Position numbers and translations under genes: made by a program | NCBI GenBank assembly: GCA_018613055.1 | Contig: JAGGQZ010000014.1 | Location: forward strand, 62,001 to 126,000 | From: Chryseobacterium sp. ISL-80 | GTDB lineage: Bacteria > Bacillota > Bacilli > Bacillales > Cytobacillaceae | Length of the DNA stretch: 64,000 nt | Direction: 5' to 3' | Notes under the pieces: generated by a model | Database searches by the model: none | Told to the model about the DNA's origin: nothing | The model's input: only the letters and a program-made list of their open reading frames with translations | Part shown: piece after piece, positions 1 to 8,005 of the stretch | Position numbering within the stretch: position 1 is the first letter of the stretch | Layout: every line of letters begins with the position of its first letter

Positions 1-301
1 GGTTAATTGGAGCAATGGCTTCCTGTTCGACAAAATGGAAAATGATCCGGGTGCTGATCCCGGCCAAAATTGCCAGCATGCACATAATGAAGAACCCTTT
101 TTGAAGAAAGAGAGGTTTATCTGTATTTGCCGTCTCCCTGAAATGCAATCTTTCATACCAAACACGAAGAATATGAGAATCAGGATTTTGTTTCCATGCC
201 TGTGTGAATGACTTTTTGAAGGCTTTCGGATCCTTTCTATACATTCTCTCCAGCTCATGAGGATCAGCCATGTTTTCAATGATCAAATTGTTATTGTCCA
301 T
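1..301 (-). CDS. Membrane protein, N-terminal part (gene runs off the left edge)
   Basis: The reading frame starts at the ATG at 301 and stays open to base 1, so only about 100 N-terminal residues are visible. The first 70 residues are hydrophilic (MDNNNLIIENMADPHELERM at the start). A hydrophobic stretch with IMCMLAILAGIST then begins a membrane segment and the sequence leaves the window. It resembles the Bacillus multi-pass membrane proteins annotated as DUF4153-type, but the diagnostic part is missing, so the family name is a guess. No strong Shine-Dalgarno site decides the start. Confidence 0.7.
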   Translation of the reverse strand, partial: MDNNNLIIENMADPHELERMYRKDPKAFKKSFTQAWKQNPDSHILRVWYERLHFRETANTDKPLFLQKGFFIMCMLAILAGISTRIIFHFVEQEAIAPIN

Positions 302-354
302 CTTTTTACCCTCCCCTAATAACCTACCTGTATAGCAAGTTTCCTCCGCATGGT

Positions 355-570
355 TTAAACGTCTTCATCGCTTTTGTATTCCAAAATATCTCCCGGCTGA
401 CAATCCAAAGCCTTACAAATTGCCTCTAAGGTGGATAACCGAATGGCCTTTGCCTTTCCATTTTTCAATATAGAAAGGTTCGCCATTGTAATCCCAACCT
501 TCTCCGACAGTTCCGTTACGCTCATTTTCCTTTTTGCAATCATTACGTCAATATTTATGATAATGGCCAT
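355..570 (-). CDS. Small XRE-family (Cro/CI-type) HTH regulator, YozG-like
   Basis: This 71-residue protein is almost entirely one helix-turn-helix domain: KRKMSVTELSEKVGITMANL is the HTH, followed by LSTLEAICKALDCQPGDILEY, typical of the single-domain YozG/YdaS-like XRE group in Bacillus. It presumably binds DNA as a dimer. It lies 11 bases downstream of a DUF2975 membrane protein gene on the same strand. B. subtilis has the same pairing (yoaS-yozG), so an operon is likely. The target is unknown. Confidence 0.88.
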   Translation of the reverse strand: MAIIINIDVMIAKRKMSVTELSEKVGITMANLSILKNGKAKAIRLSTLEAICKALDCQPGDILEYKSDEDV

Positions 571-580
571 TGTTTACACC

Positions 581-1063
581 TCACACCGTTAAATCATTTT
601 CTGATTTAATCTCAATTGCTTCTTGTAAAAGTTTTTGAAGAACAGCAGCAAAGACGGCGATGACCATCGAAGCAAACGGGACAGCCAATCCGACCAAGAT
701 CACTCCTGGGGCATCGTCTATTTCCGCAAAGATATAGAAGAGCGGAAAAACGAGCACATGCAAAGTACTAATTGTGACTGCAGAGTATTTGATTTTTCTT
801 AGAGCCTTTACAGATAAATCAGAAAAAGAAATATTTTTATCAATATAGCGTAAGAGTTTGAAAGCCTGATACAAAGCAAAGTAATAAGGTATTGCCGATC
901 CATCAAAAATGATGAAAACAAAATATTTTATTAAAGGAAACTCCGGAAGCAATTCTGATGAAAGATTGGCCAGCTCAGGCACCAAAAAGATGCACAGACC
1001 GAGAACTGGAACTCCTAAAAGAATAACCGCCATTTTTAAAAACAACGTTTTAACCTTTTCCAT
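581..1063 (-). CDS. DUF2975 integral membrane protein (YoaS-like)
   Basis: About 160 residues with four predicted hydrophobic segments (for example LKMAVILLGVPVLGLCIF near the N-terminus and VILVGLAVPFASMVIAVFAA near the C-terminus), the pattern of DUF2975 proteins. The start is placed at the ATG at 1063 because GAGGTG lies 5 bases upstream; the longer frame to 1081 has no ribosome site of its own. The pairing with the downstream small XRE gene suggests the two act together, possibly as a membrane-linked regulator. No biochemical function is known for the family. Confidence 0.85.
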   Translation of the reverse strand: MEKVKTLFLKMAVILLGVPVLGLCIFLVPELANLSSELLPEFPLIKYFVFIIFDGSAIPYYFALYQAFKLLRYIDKNISFSDLSVKALRKIKYSAVTISTLHVLVFPLFYIFAEIDDAPGVILVGLAVPFASMVIAVFAAVLQKLLQEAIEIKSENDLTV

Positions 1064-1215
1064 AAAGCACCTCGCTACCATATTCTAATTTTGATTTTAA
1101 TACACGATTTATTGATTTACAATAAATATTTATTAATTTTAATGATTTATTTATTATAATTCAACATAAATAAAAAGCGTTCCCCAGCCAAAGAAACGCT
1201 CAAGTACTTCATATT

Positions 1216-1296
1216 GAAACAAAGGGACGGTTCCGGCGTTTCATAAACTGTTAAAATATACAATTTATTGAAACAGAAGAACCGTCCCAATGTTTC
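1216..1296. repeat. Dispersed inverted-repeat element (GGGACGGTTC family), short form
   Basis: GAAACAAAGGGACGGTTC at the left end and its near inverse GAACCGTCCC-N2-TGTTTC at the right end enclose about 35 AT-rich bases. Closely similar copies lie at 7012 and 31183 and longer forms at 43671, 45133 and 55572. The unit could fold into one long stem-loop. It sits between convergent/tandem genes and contains no reading frame. Confidence 0.8.
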
Positions 1297-1355
1297 TTTT
1301 TTTAACAGTTAAAGAGGAAATTTTCGAGGTGAATTTGCTGGATGGGCAAAAAAAT

Positions 1356-1389
1356 ACGATAAGCAGCATGACTGCTTATCGTTTTGTTT
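1356..1389 (+). terminator. Terminator-like hairpin
   Basis: ACGATAAGCAG and CTGCTTATCGT form an 11-bp stem with a 5-base loop, followed on the + strand by TTTGTTT. Related but less perfect versions occur near 6950 and 10290, so it may be part of a dispersed repeat rather than a dedicated terminator. Confidence 0.45.
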
Positions 1390-1427
1390 CAGGATTTTCA
1401 TTGGACTTATTGGACCGTCCCTATGTC

Positions 1428-1652
1428 TCATAAAACTTCTAAAATCGTTTTATACAAGTAATTACATGCTTCATCTTCAGAGTGAAAATGCTTTAATTGA
1501 GATTTAACTCCACGTTCACTATAGTAAACTTCCCAAATTTCACCTTCTTTATTTAAACAAAAAGCTTCATTAGGTAGCCCGCCATTCAAGTTGTATAAAT
1601 CCTTGGGAACATTTGCATTAATTAAAGACTCGTTCAATTTTTCTTTTTTCAT
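1428..1652 (-). CDS. Small protein, probable immunity protein of the adjacent toxin locus
   Basis: A 74-residue acidic cytoplasmic protein with no signal peptide. The central segment LYNLNGGLPNEAFCLN followed by WEVYYSERG looks like a conserved small-immunity fold seen behind polymorphic toxins. I infer the immunity role mainly from position: it is the last gene of a same-strand run that begins with SseB-like genes and a toxin. The ribosome site is weak (AAAGTAGA), so it may be co-translated or poorly expressed. Confidence 0.6.
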   Translation of the reverse strand: MKKEKLNESLINANVPKDLYNLNGGLPNEAFCLNKEGEIWEVYYSERGVKSQLKHFHSEDEACNYLYKTILEVL

Positions 1653-1710
1653 TCTACTTTATCCATTGTATCTATACTCTCTTACCTTAAAATAAATCCT
1701 CTGCGTAAAC

Positions 1711-2097
1711 CTAAATATTGATTTCCTGAATCTCTTCAAAAACTTCTACCATTTCTTTCGGTACCCATTTCTCGTAATAATATTTATCTGTTCGTTCCGC
1801 CCCTAAGTCTTTGGCTATATCTGCATTTGAGGTACCAACAAAATATTCATTGCCATTTTCATTCGATATGTTAACAATTTTTCCGTTTAACTTCCCCTTA
1901 GTGGATACCCTATAACATTTTGTTAATTCACTCGGGTTAACAACTTTACTATATACGCCACTATTGAAGTGGTCGATAAACCCATGTTTCTCTGGGAAAG
2001 TTGGATTCTCAGATAATATAATTAAATTATCATTCATATCTTCTGAGAGTTCATATTCTTTACCATTGTAGATGCAATAGTTACCGTTTCTGATCAT
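1711..2097 (-). CDS. Probable immunity protein for the toxin at 2112-3512
   Basis: A 128-residue soluble protein that starts 14 bases after the toxin stop, with AAAGGTG as ribosome site. It has no membrane segment or signal. I do not recognise the family. The reasons to call it immunity are the placement directly after a secreted toxin gene on the same strand, the size, and the acidic composition (C-terminus rich in E). The alternative is that the smaller gene at 1428-1652 is the cognate immunity protein and this one protects against another toxin. Confidence 0.6.
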   Translation of the reverse strand: MIRNGNYCIYNGKEYELSEDMNDNLIILSENPTFPEKHGFIDHFNSGVYSKVVNPSELTKCYRVSTKGKLNGKIVNISNENGNEYFVGTSNADIAKDLGAERTDKYYYEKWVPKEMVEVFEEIQEINI

Positions 2098-2111
2098 TTT
2101 TATTCACCTTT

Positions 2112-3512
2112 TCAATTTTGATTAATATCTACGAACTTTTTGCCATCAAATATAGCTATTAATGTTTCTTGCCCATTCTCTACATGATATAATTCTGCTC
2201 CTGGCTTTGGCTTAAACCTTCCATTAAATGTCCATTCAGGAACGACCATTCCATTTCTGGCTGCAGTGAATCCATTTTGAGTACATGGTGGACCATCTTT
2301 GTTATTACCGCCAAACCTTTCACCATATGGAATCTCCACCATGTCTGATTGAGTTGTCTTAAATCTTATCATTCCGTAAGAAGTGCCATTCACAGGATAT
2401 GGCCTAGTACCATCATTTAGTGTATAGTCCAACCTTGATGTCTCTATAACATCATCATACATTCTTACATTACTTACATCTTCTACTTTTGCAACATATC
2501 CACCAATTTCTGTATACTTGCCTGATAAATAATTTTCAATTTCCCCCACCGGAATGGTCTTTTGCAACAAAGTTTTATTATTAACCGGTGGTACAGCATC
2601 CCTAATATTTTTTATAATATTTACTTCTGAATCAGTTAATTTATCAACCGCTTTTAGACGTAAATCATGAAATCTTTCAATATTTATTCCATTCATCTCT
2701 AAATATGAAGGAAGCTTTTCACTAAACCCTTTCAACCCTTGAGTAGAATCAAAATCAAACTTTCCTTTTACAGTATTACTGATACCACTTATGCCTGCAT
2801 CTTTATTATTTATTATATTAGGAGCCTGAGCAGTATCTTTTCTAACAACCCGAACTCCCCCAGCTTCCTCCACAACCTTAGCCCCTTTAGCCATCTTTAT
2901 GGCCTTGTCAACGCCTTTGGTTCCGATGACTGCCAGAGCGACTTCTCCTATGGCGCGGCCAAACCACTGCGAACGGCTTTTCGCATCTCCATTTATAACG
3001 TCATTCTTCCAGGAATCGGAGATCGACTTCCAGATGCTTTTGGCTGTTTCAACGGGGTGGCTTACGGCATACACAATTCCCTTGGCAGTCTCGATTGGAT
3101 GGGTGATGGCGTTCCAAATTCCTTCAACGGATGAAAAGACAGCTTCAGCTACCCCTTTGCGAAATCCTGATACAACATCATCAGCCGTTCCAAATATATC
3201 TTTCATTTTGTCCCAGACCGACTTCTTTTCAGGTTCCTTGAATCGGTCCGCTTTCTTATCGGCTTTCACATACAAATCCATGGATACATCAACAAACTGA
3301 TGAATTTTCTTCAGTTTCTTTGCAGCCTCTCTTACCTTTGAAGCTGCTTCATTTAAATTCCTCCCTATGCTCCTTCGGGAGGCAATCCTGCCATCAACCT
3401 GTTGCCTGACGGACGAAATCTGGTTTCCAACCCCATTCACCCGGGAGGATAAGTTGACTAAATCCTTGTTGGCCGCCTTCACCTGCTTCACTTTTATATT
3501 AATCTTTGACAC
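2112..3512 (-). CDS. WXG/LXG-like polymorphic toxin, C-terminal toxin domain unrecognised
   Basis: 466 residues from a GTG with AGGAGG 6 bases upstream. Residues 1-95 are helical with spaced hydrophobics, like the N-terminal export domain of type VII secretion (Esx) substrates. Residues about 130-210 contain the repeated phrase HPIETAK / HPVETAK and INGDAKSRSQWFGRAIGEVA, a linker common in Bacillus LXG toxins. The last about 200 residues form a separate domain with YGMIRFKT, IPYGERFGG and NGFTAARNG motifs; I do not recognise the activity. There is no signal peptide, as expected for this secretion route. Likely immunity genes follow directly downstream. No secretion machinery genes are in the window. 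Confidence 0.75.
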   Translation of the reverse strand: MSKINIKVKQVKAANKDLVNLSSRVNGVGNQISSVRQQVDGRIASRRSIGRNLNEAASKVREAAKKLKKIHQFVDVSMDLYVKADKKADRFKEPEKKSVWDKMKDIFGTADDVVSGFRKGVAEAVFSSVEGIWNAITHPIETAKGIVYAVSHPVETAKSIWKSISDSWKNDVINGDAKSRSQWFGRAIGEVALAVIGTKGVDKAIKMAKGAKVVEEAGGVRVVRKDTAQAPNIINNKDAGISGISNTVKGKFDFDSTQGLKGFSEKLPSYLEMNGINIERFHDLRLKAVDKLTDSEVNIIKNIRDAVPPVNNKTLLQKTIPVGEIENYLSGKYTEIGGYVAKVEDVSNVRMYDDVIETSRLDYTLNDGTRPYPVNGTSYGMIRFKTTQSDMVEIPYGERFGGNNKDGPPCTQNGFTAARNGMVVPEWTFNGRFKPKPGAELYHVENGQETLIAIFDGKKFVDINQN

Positions 3513-3523
3513 TCGGTAACCTC

Positions 3524-4033
3524 CTACTCAAACATCGTCCGCAATTCTTCCACTGGTTCACGGAAATAAAATGGCCTGGTGTCTTCAATAATGGAGCCGG
3601 TCAGCGGGATAGCCTCATCTAGAATCAATACTTCAACCTGCTGTTCTGCGTGTTGATTTATAGCTTCGAAAACTTCTTTAGTCAGGCCTTCTTCCAAGTC
3701 ATCCACATCCAATGCTACTAGAGGAAAAGGAGGCCCAGCAGCCGATGGATTATATATATTAACCAGGTAAGCTTTTCTTACAGCTGAGAACTTCTTAAGG
3801 CATGAGCGCAGCCTTTCCATAACACCTTCGGGAAGCTCCACTATTTGTCCAGTCAGAAACCTTTCCTTCTCTTCGTCACTTAACTGTTCGAAAAAATAAT
3901 ACAGAATGCTGCCATCCTTCATCGTTTCCAGTTCTTCACTTATGACTTTCTTGCTCAAACCGGTAAAAGGATTCAACACCCACGGAATGTCCGTCCCCGC
4001 CATTTCCAACAAAAGATCCGTTGGGATTTTCAC
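3524..4033 (-). CDS. SseB-like protein, C-terminal half
   Basis: 169 residues that match the second half of the SseB (enhanced serine sensitivity) family: KIPTDLLLEMAGTDIPWVLN then a long alpha/beta domain with YLVNIYNPSAAGPPFPLVAL. The frame opens with GTG at 4033, overlapping the TGA of the preceding gene by four bases (GTGA). In full-length relatives both halves are one protein, so this is either a frameshift remnant or a coupled two-gene arrangement. It stands directly upstream of the toxin (11 bases), so it is probably part of that operon. Confidence 0.7.
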   Translation of the reverse strand: MKIPTDLLLEMAGTDIPWVLNPFTGLSKKVISEELETMKDGSILYYFFEQLSDEEKERFLTGQIVELPEGVMERLRSCLKKFSAVRKAYLVNIYNPSAAGPPFPLVALDVDDLEEGLTKEVFEAINQHAEQQVEVLILDEAIPLTGSIIEDTRPFYFREPVEELRTMFE

Positions 4034-4275
4034 ATATGGATACTCGGATGGATGATCTCATCGAACTTCTCCCAACTCGTAAAAACTGGCAAGACTAGCT
4101 CACCATCCTCTTCGATGTACTTTAAATTCAATGTCTCATCATCCGCAACCGTTCCAATCACGATCAGTTCAAGTTCAACCAACGCTTTATAAAATTGAAA
4201 ACGGCTAGATGGCTCATCAATAGCCGCAGACAACAAATCATCAAAAGACTCATTCGTAAGATTATTCATAACCAC
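4030..4275 (-). CDS. SseB-like protein, N-terminal half
   Basis: 81 residues matching the SseB N-terminal domain: SSRFQFYKALVELELIVIG, then LPVFTSWEKFDEI. It ends in ...PSIHM with TGA; a one-base change near 4032-4036 would join it to the next frame as ...PSIH-VKIPTDLL, which reads naturally. First gene of the 4275-1428 run. Role in this setting is unknown; SseB-like proteins recur beside Esx-type substrates in Firmicutes, which is context and not proof. Confidence 0.7.
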   Translation of the reverse strand: MVMNNLTNESFDDLLSAAIDEPSSRFQFYKALVELELIVIGTVADDETLNLKYIEEDGELVLPVFTSWEKFDEIIHPSIHM

Positions 4276-4435
4276 TCCTGAAAATTAGACATAACCAATA
4301 TATAATTCCACAAATATCCAATTATCCCTGTTAAAAAAATACGAGTCTAAAGACTCAAAAATAAAATAAAAAAGCTCGCTATCTCCAATAGAGTTAGCAA
4401 GCAATGAGGACTCCCACTTAAACTGGGGTCTCTCG

Positions 4436-4594
4436 TTAATATCTTAAAATGGTTGTAATTCCATACTCTCTCACTAAAGTCCGATGGGCAAGTTCTTCTA
4501 CCCAATTCTTTTCTTTAAGCTTAAAGGTGCCGTACACATTCTCATATGTACAACTACCGATATTTATGGAAATAGGATGAGGATTATCCATCAT
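4436..4594 (-). CDS. Small open frame, uncharacterised, possibly a gene remnant
   Basis: A 52-residue frame (MMDNPHPISINIGSCTYENV at the start, ending TTILRY) that lies just downstream of the FAD monooxygenase. The composition is protein-like, but the frame is open upstream of the first ATG (DFFDK precedes it) and the only ribosome-like site, AAAGGA, is 13 bases away. It may be the tail of a lost gene. I do not recognise it. Confidence 0.3.
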   Translation of the reverse strand: MMDNPHPISINIGSCTYENVYGTFKLKEKNWVEELAHRTLVREYGITTILRY

Positions 4595-4612
4595 CTTATC
4601 GAAAAAAATCCT

Positions 4613-5776
4613 TTACAATAATCCCTTAAGCTCTACTTCATATAGAAACTGAAGCTGCTTTTCCAGGACCCTATCTGGAATAAGCGGGAATAGTGTATCA
4701 CGAAGAGCGACAGAAACGCGCTCATTCAACTGGGCCACCATTCCAATACGGTTCGACATTCTTGTAATTTGCCTGGTACGGCCGGTTCGTTTCTGTTCAT
4801 ATCTTTTTAAAGCTTCTTTAATGGGGGAATTCCGTTTCAAATGGCTTGCCAGGATGACTGCATCTTCAATAGATTGCCCGGCCCCTTGACCCAAGTTGGG
4901 TGTCATGGCATGAGCCGCGTCTCCGAGTAAAACAATGCGTCCGAATGCAAAGCGGCGGATTGGAGGCAGATCATAAATATCATGGTGTAGCAATTGGTGA
5001 TTGGAGGTTTGCGCTAGTATTTGAGGAATCGGTTCATGATAGCCTTCAAAAATCTTCATCAAGTCCCGAGGTGTAAAGGCTTTTAATTGGGGATTCCGGG
5101 CTTTAGCATTCACGCATGCGAACCAATAGATCCGGTTGTCCGGCAAGGGAACCAATCCGAAGCGGCCCCTGCGGCCCCAAGTTTCTATAAATACATTCGG
5201 ATCATAATCACGCAAATCCGGTCCGGCCTTCACAACCGCCCTCCAACAAGTGTATCCTGCATATCGTGGTTTTACATTCGGCAACAGGGTTTCGCGAATG
5301 GTGGAGTAAACACCGTCCGCGCCGATCAGTAAATCACCTTCCACCGTTGAACCATCTTCAAACCATACTTTGACCCCGTTGTCATTTTGTTCAAAACGAT
5401 TACAAGTCTTTCCTGTGTGGACAATTTGCTCCGGACCTAGGGCGCCCATAAGCAGCTCCAGGAGCTTTCCTCGCTCAATCGTAACATTATTAGGTCCATA
5501 CTTGTGGCTAATTAGGGCTGTGTCCGTCCGCTGCAGGATTTTCCCTGAAGGCGTAAGGATGCGAAGCTCATCCAACACCATCCCTTCCCGAAGGACTGAA
5601 CCGCCTGTACCAAGCTGTTGCAAGGCTCGAACAGCATTTGCTCCAATTGCGAGTCCGGCACCTGCAAAACGCACTTCCTGCTTGCGTTCAAACACCTTCA
5701 CATCCATCCCGATTTTGCGCAGGGCAATGGCTGTGCTCAGCCCCCCGATACCAGCGCCAATAATGATTGCTTTCAT
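4613..5776 (-). CDS. FAD-dependent monooxygenase (salicylate hydroxylase/UbiH type)
   Basis: The N-terminus KAIIIGAGIGGLSTAIALRK is the FAD-binding Rossmann GxGxxG fold. Around residue 150 DLLIGADGVYSTIR is the DG motif, and near residue 285 GRIVLLGDAAHAMTPNLGQG is the GD motif binding FAD ribityl. These three in order define group A flavoprotein aromatic monooxygenases, which hydroxylate an aromatic or polyene substrate with NAD(P)H and O2. The start is put at ATG 5776 with GGTGAT upstream rather than the in-frame ATG at 5794. It stands alone, with no aromatic degradation genes around it, so the substrate is unknown. Confidence 0.9.
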   Translation of the reverse strand: MKAIIIGAGIGGLSTAIALRKIGMDVKVFERKQEVRFAGAGLAIGANAVRALQQLGTGGSVLREGMVLDELRILTPSGKILQRTDTALISHKYGPNNVTIERGKLLELLMGALGPEQIVHTGKTCNRFEQNDNGVKVWFEDGSTVEGDLLIGADGVYSTIRETLLPNVKPRYAGYTCWRAVVKAGPDLRDYDPNVFIETWGRRGRFGLVPLPDNRIYWFACVNAKARNPQLKAFTPRDLMKIFEGYHEPIPQILAQTSNHQLLHHDIYDLPPIRRFAFGRIVLLGDAAHAMTPNLGQGAGQSIEDAVILASHLKRNSPIKEALKRYEQKRTGRTRQITRMSNRIGMVAQLNERVSVALRDTLFPLIPDRVLEKQLQFLYEVELKGLL

Positions 5777-5993
5777 CGTATCACCGCTTTCCAATACATG
5801 TGATCCAGCCCTGAAATAGCTATAAATAGTGAGACGCCCCTCCGGAAATCTTCCACCATGGATATATTGTAAGTAAATGCTTTTAATAAGAATTACACTA
5901 TGTTAATAAGATGTTTTATTATATGACTCCAGATTCGTAATCCGTCTTCATTTCTTAATAATATTTGGGTTCTTCCTAATACAACTACACAGC

Positions 5994-6821
5994 TTAACAA
6001 ACCTTCAACTCATAAAGCTCCTCAAAATAAAGCTCCTGGAACTTCTTATTCAGGATCCCTGTAAAATAGGCAATAGGATTCCTCACTTCCACCTTCGATT
6101 TCAGCTTCCGGACGAGCTGTTTGAAGGAGGCAAGGGAAACCGATAACAGGAGATCTGTATCTTTTTCATAGTTGTTGCGGTAGGCAGCGACCTTGCTCAT
6201 CCGCCAGAATTCTTCAATCGACTTTGCAGTTGGGTAAAAGTATTTTACAAGATTCACGAATTCCCTCGGAACACGGTCACTGGCAAAAAGATAATCTTCT
6301 GGTGCTTGTTCAGTAACAGGTTTTACCTCTATGAATTCGGATAATTGTTCTCCAGTAGCCTTTTCTTCACGTTTATTATTCTTTTTAATATTTGTTTCAG
6401 AAGGAATGATAGTTTTATATTGGTGGCTCAATTGATCGCCATCAGGTAGTTCATTCATCGGGAAACGATTGAATACATACAGGTTGCTAGACTGTGAGCC
6501 GTTCTTGCGCGCAGTTTCATATACAGTGAAAATACCAATCTCACTAGCCTTCAGGATCATTCTTTTAAAAGTAGAACGGGAAATCCCCATCTCCCCATAC
6601 TCCTCATAGATCGCCTTCAGGACCGTGCCGATTTTGGCATTCGCCACCCCAGGAACCTTCGCAGCAAAACGAGCCAGCCGCTTCAGACCAATCAACTCAC
6701 TCTTACTGAAAAAACGCTTCTTATCCGCCATCCACATCTCAAAATGATTGTTAAACTCCTTCAACGAACCAAACTGTGAATACTCCGCAAAACTCTCAAC
6801 AACCGCCGATTTAATTGTCAT
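5994..6821 (-). CDS. HTH/winged-helix conserved cytosolic protein, copy 1
   Basis: 275 residues. Residues about 40-115 (SELIGLKRLARFAAKVPGV, then GISRSTFKRMILKASEIGIF) look like a winged helix-turn-helix. A low-complexity, charged linker with NIKKNNKREEK follows, and the C-terminal domain EFWRMSKVAAYRNNY ... NPIAYFTGILNKKFQELYF resembles the DnaD-like or replication-protein tail found in Bacillus. A second copy with about 85-90 percent similarity lies at 9323-10153 in the same orientation. The start is the ATG at 6821, which aligns with the second copy; AGGGTGG precedes it but lies inside a hairpin. Confidence 0.75.
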   Translation of the reverse strand: MTIKSAVVESFAEYSQFGSLKEFNNHFEMWMADKKRFFSKSELIGLKRLARFAAKVPGVANAKIGTVLKAIYEEYGEMGISRSTFKRMILKASEIGIFTVYETARKNGSQSSNLYVFNRFPMNELPDGDQLSHQYKTIIPSETNIKKNNKREEKATGEQLSEFIEVKPVTEQAPEDYLFASDRVPREFVNLVKYFYPTAKSIEEFWRMSKVAAYRNNYEKDTDLLLSVSLASFKQLVRKLKSKVEVRNPIAYFTGILNKKFQELYFEELYELKVC

Positions 6822-6825
6822 GCTA

Positions 6826-6870
6826 ATGCACCACCCTTTCACCCTTTATATATGGATGAAAGGGTGGAAA
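6826..6870 (-). promoter_or_regulatory. Hairpin that can mask the ribosome site of the HTH gene
   Basis: On the minus strand CCACCCTTTCA and TGAAAGGGTGG flank about 13 AT-rich bases and could form an 11-bp stem. The 3' arm is the purine-rich ribosome site of the gene starting at 6821. The second copy of the gene has a similar but imperfect hairpin, so an autoregulatory or thermosensor-like translation switch is possible. Confidence 0.55.
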
Positions 6871-7011
6871 GGACAGGATGGGTAGCGGTGGATTGTGGCG
6901 GTTTTGTGAACAATTAAATAGAAACTTTTATAGGAGAGATGGCTCTTTGCCAAAAAATACCATAAGCAGTGCGGACTGCTTATCTCCCTCATTAGATTTC
7001 TGAATAAAACC

Positions 7012-7087
7012 CCAGGAACGGTTCAGCGTTTCGTAAATTGTTAACATATGCAATTTACTGAAACAGAAGAATCGTCCCCACGTTTCT
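7012..7087. repeat. Dispersed inverted-repeat element (GGGACGGTTC family), short form
   Basis: AGGAACGGTTCAGCGTTTC on the left and GAAACAGAAGAATCGTCCCC-N-CGTTTC on the right, the same design as the element at 1216, with a few base changes. It lies in the 500-base gap between the HTH gene and the membrane protein gene. The rest of that gap holds a degenerate copy of the 1356 hairpin near 6950 and no gene. Confidence 0.75.
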
Positions 7088-7348
7088 CGAGGTGCTGCCT
7101 AAGCAAAATACAAATATTTTGCCCTAAAAACCCTAGCTATCGGAATATTGATTAAATTTGTTAGTGAGACCATCATGATGGCAGGTCCAACGCTGCGCAA
7201 AGAACATAAAGTAAGACTCCTTTTTAATAAACTATACGGATAATATAAATTTAACGAATTGTAGACTAAGAGAATACATGTTTGTTATAATATAACATTA
7301 AAGGTAAATTTTGATTTAAACGATTCTATAAACGATTGGGGAATGAAA

Positions 7349-7864
7349 ATGATTGGAGTAGTAATCTTTTTTATACTTATTGTTGTACTAGTTGCAATGC
7401 CTATGAAACGTTTTGTATTCGGAAAAGGAAAAGTCCTATCAGAAATTGAAGAAGAAAAAAGAGCTAAAAGAGTACTCTTTTCTTGTTTCATTGCTTTAGC
7501 TGTTTTAATATTTGGGATTCCGCTTTTTTATCCAGAATTCCCCTCCTGGACTGTTGGTGAGGAAGAATGGCCGAATTATGAGAGCGCATTTTACGGTGGA
7601 TTATTTTTTATTGGTTCACTGTTTGCGGCATTAATGATTACCTCTTTGCAAGAACTATCAGGGATAAAAACTAAAAGAGATATTAGACTGTATATAAATT
7701 CGACTAAGGAAGAAAAAGTGACACATGTTGAAAACTCTTACAAGAAACTATTGGAATTAAAAAAGGCTTGCGCTAAGGAGCCCATTATTAGTATTCCTAT
7801 ACTGGAAGAAGCAATAACAGAGTTAGAAAGTTTTTTAGATGAGAACCCCAATGATAATAAGTGA
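7349..7864 (+). CDS. Small membrane protein, uncharacterised
   Basis: About 171 residues with three hydrophobic segments: the N-terminal IGVVIFFILIVVLVAMPM, a second near residue 47 (VLFSCFIALAVLIFGIPLF) and a third near residue 90. The C-terminal 70 residues are soluble, charged and probably helical. GGGGA sits 7 bases before the ATG at 7349 and only one base before the alternative ATG at 7343, so 7349 is preferred. It precedes the TIR gene on the same strand with about 140 bases between; whether they work together is not shown. Confidence 0.6.
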   Translation: MIGVVIFFILIVVLVAMPMKRFVFGKGKVLSEIEEEKRAKRVLFSCFIALAVLIFGIPLFYPEFPSWTVGEEEWPNYESAFYGGLFFIGSLFAALMITSLQELSGIKTKRDIRLYINSTKEEKVTHVENSYKKLLELKKACAKEPIISIPILEEAITELESFLDENPNDNK

Positions 7865-8005
7865 AATCGTTTTTAGAGGCGATAAGTTTCATTTATAAAA
7901 GGAGGAAAAACAAAGTTACTCCTGTTTAACAGGATTACCATGATGCACGCCATATTTTTAAAGATTAAAATTTATCCACAAAGTTTACATTACGGAGGTG
8001 CTTAT

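Noticed and set aside
5370-5819. A 149-codon + strand frame opposite the monooxygenase
   Set aside because: Antisense shadow of a gene with clear FAD motifs.
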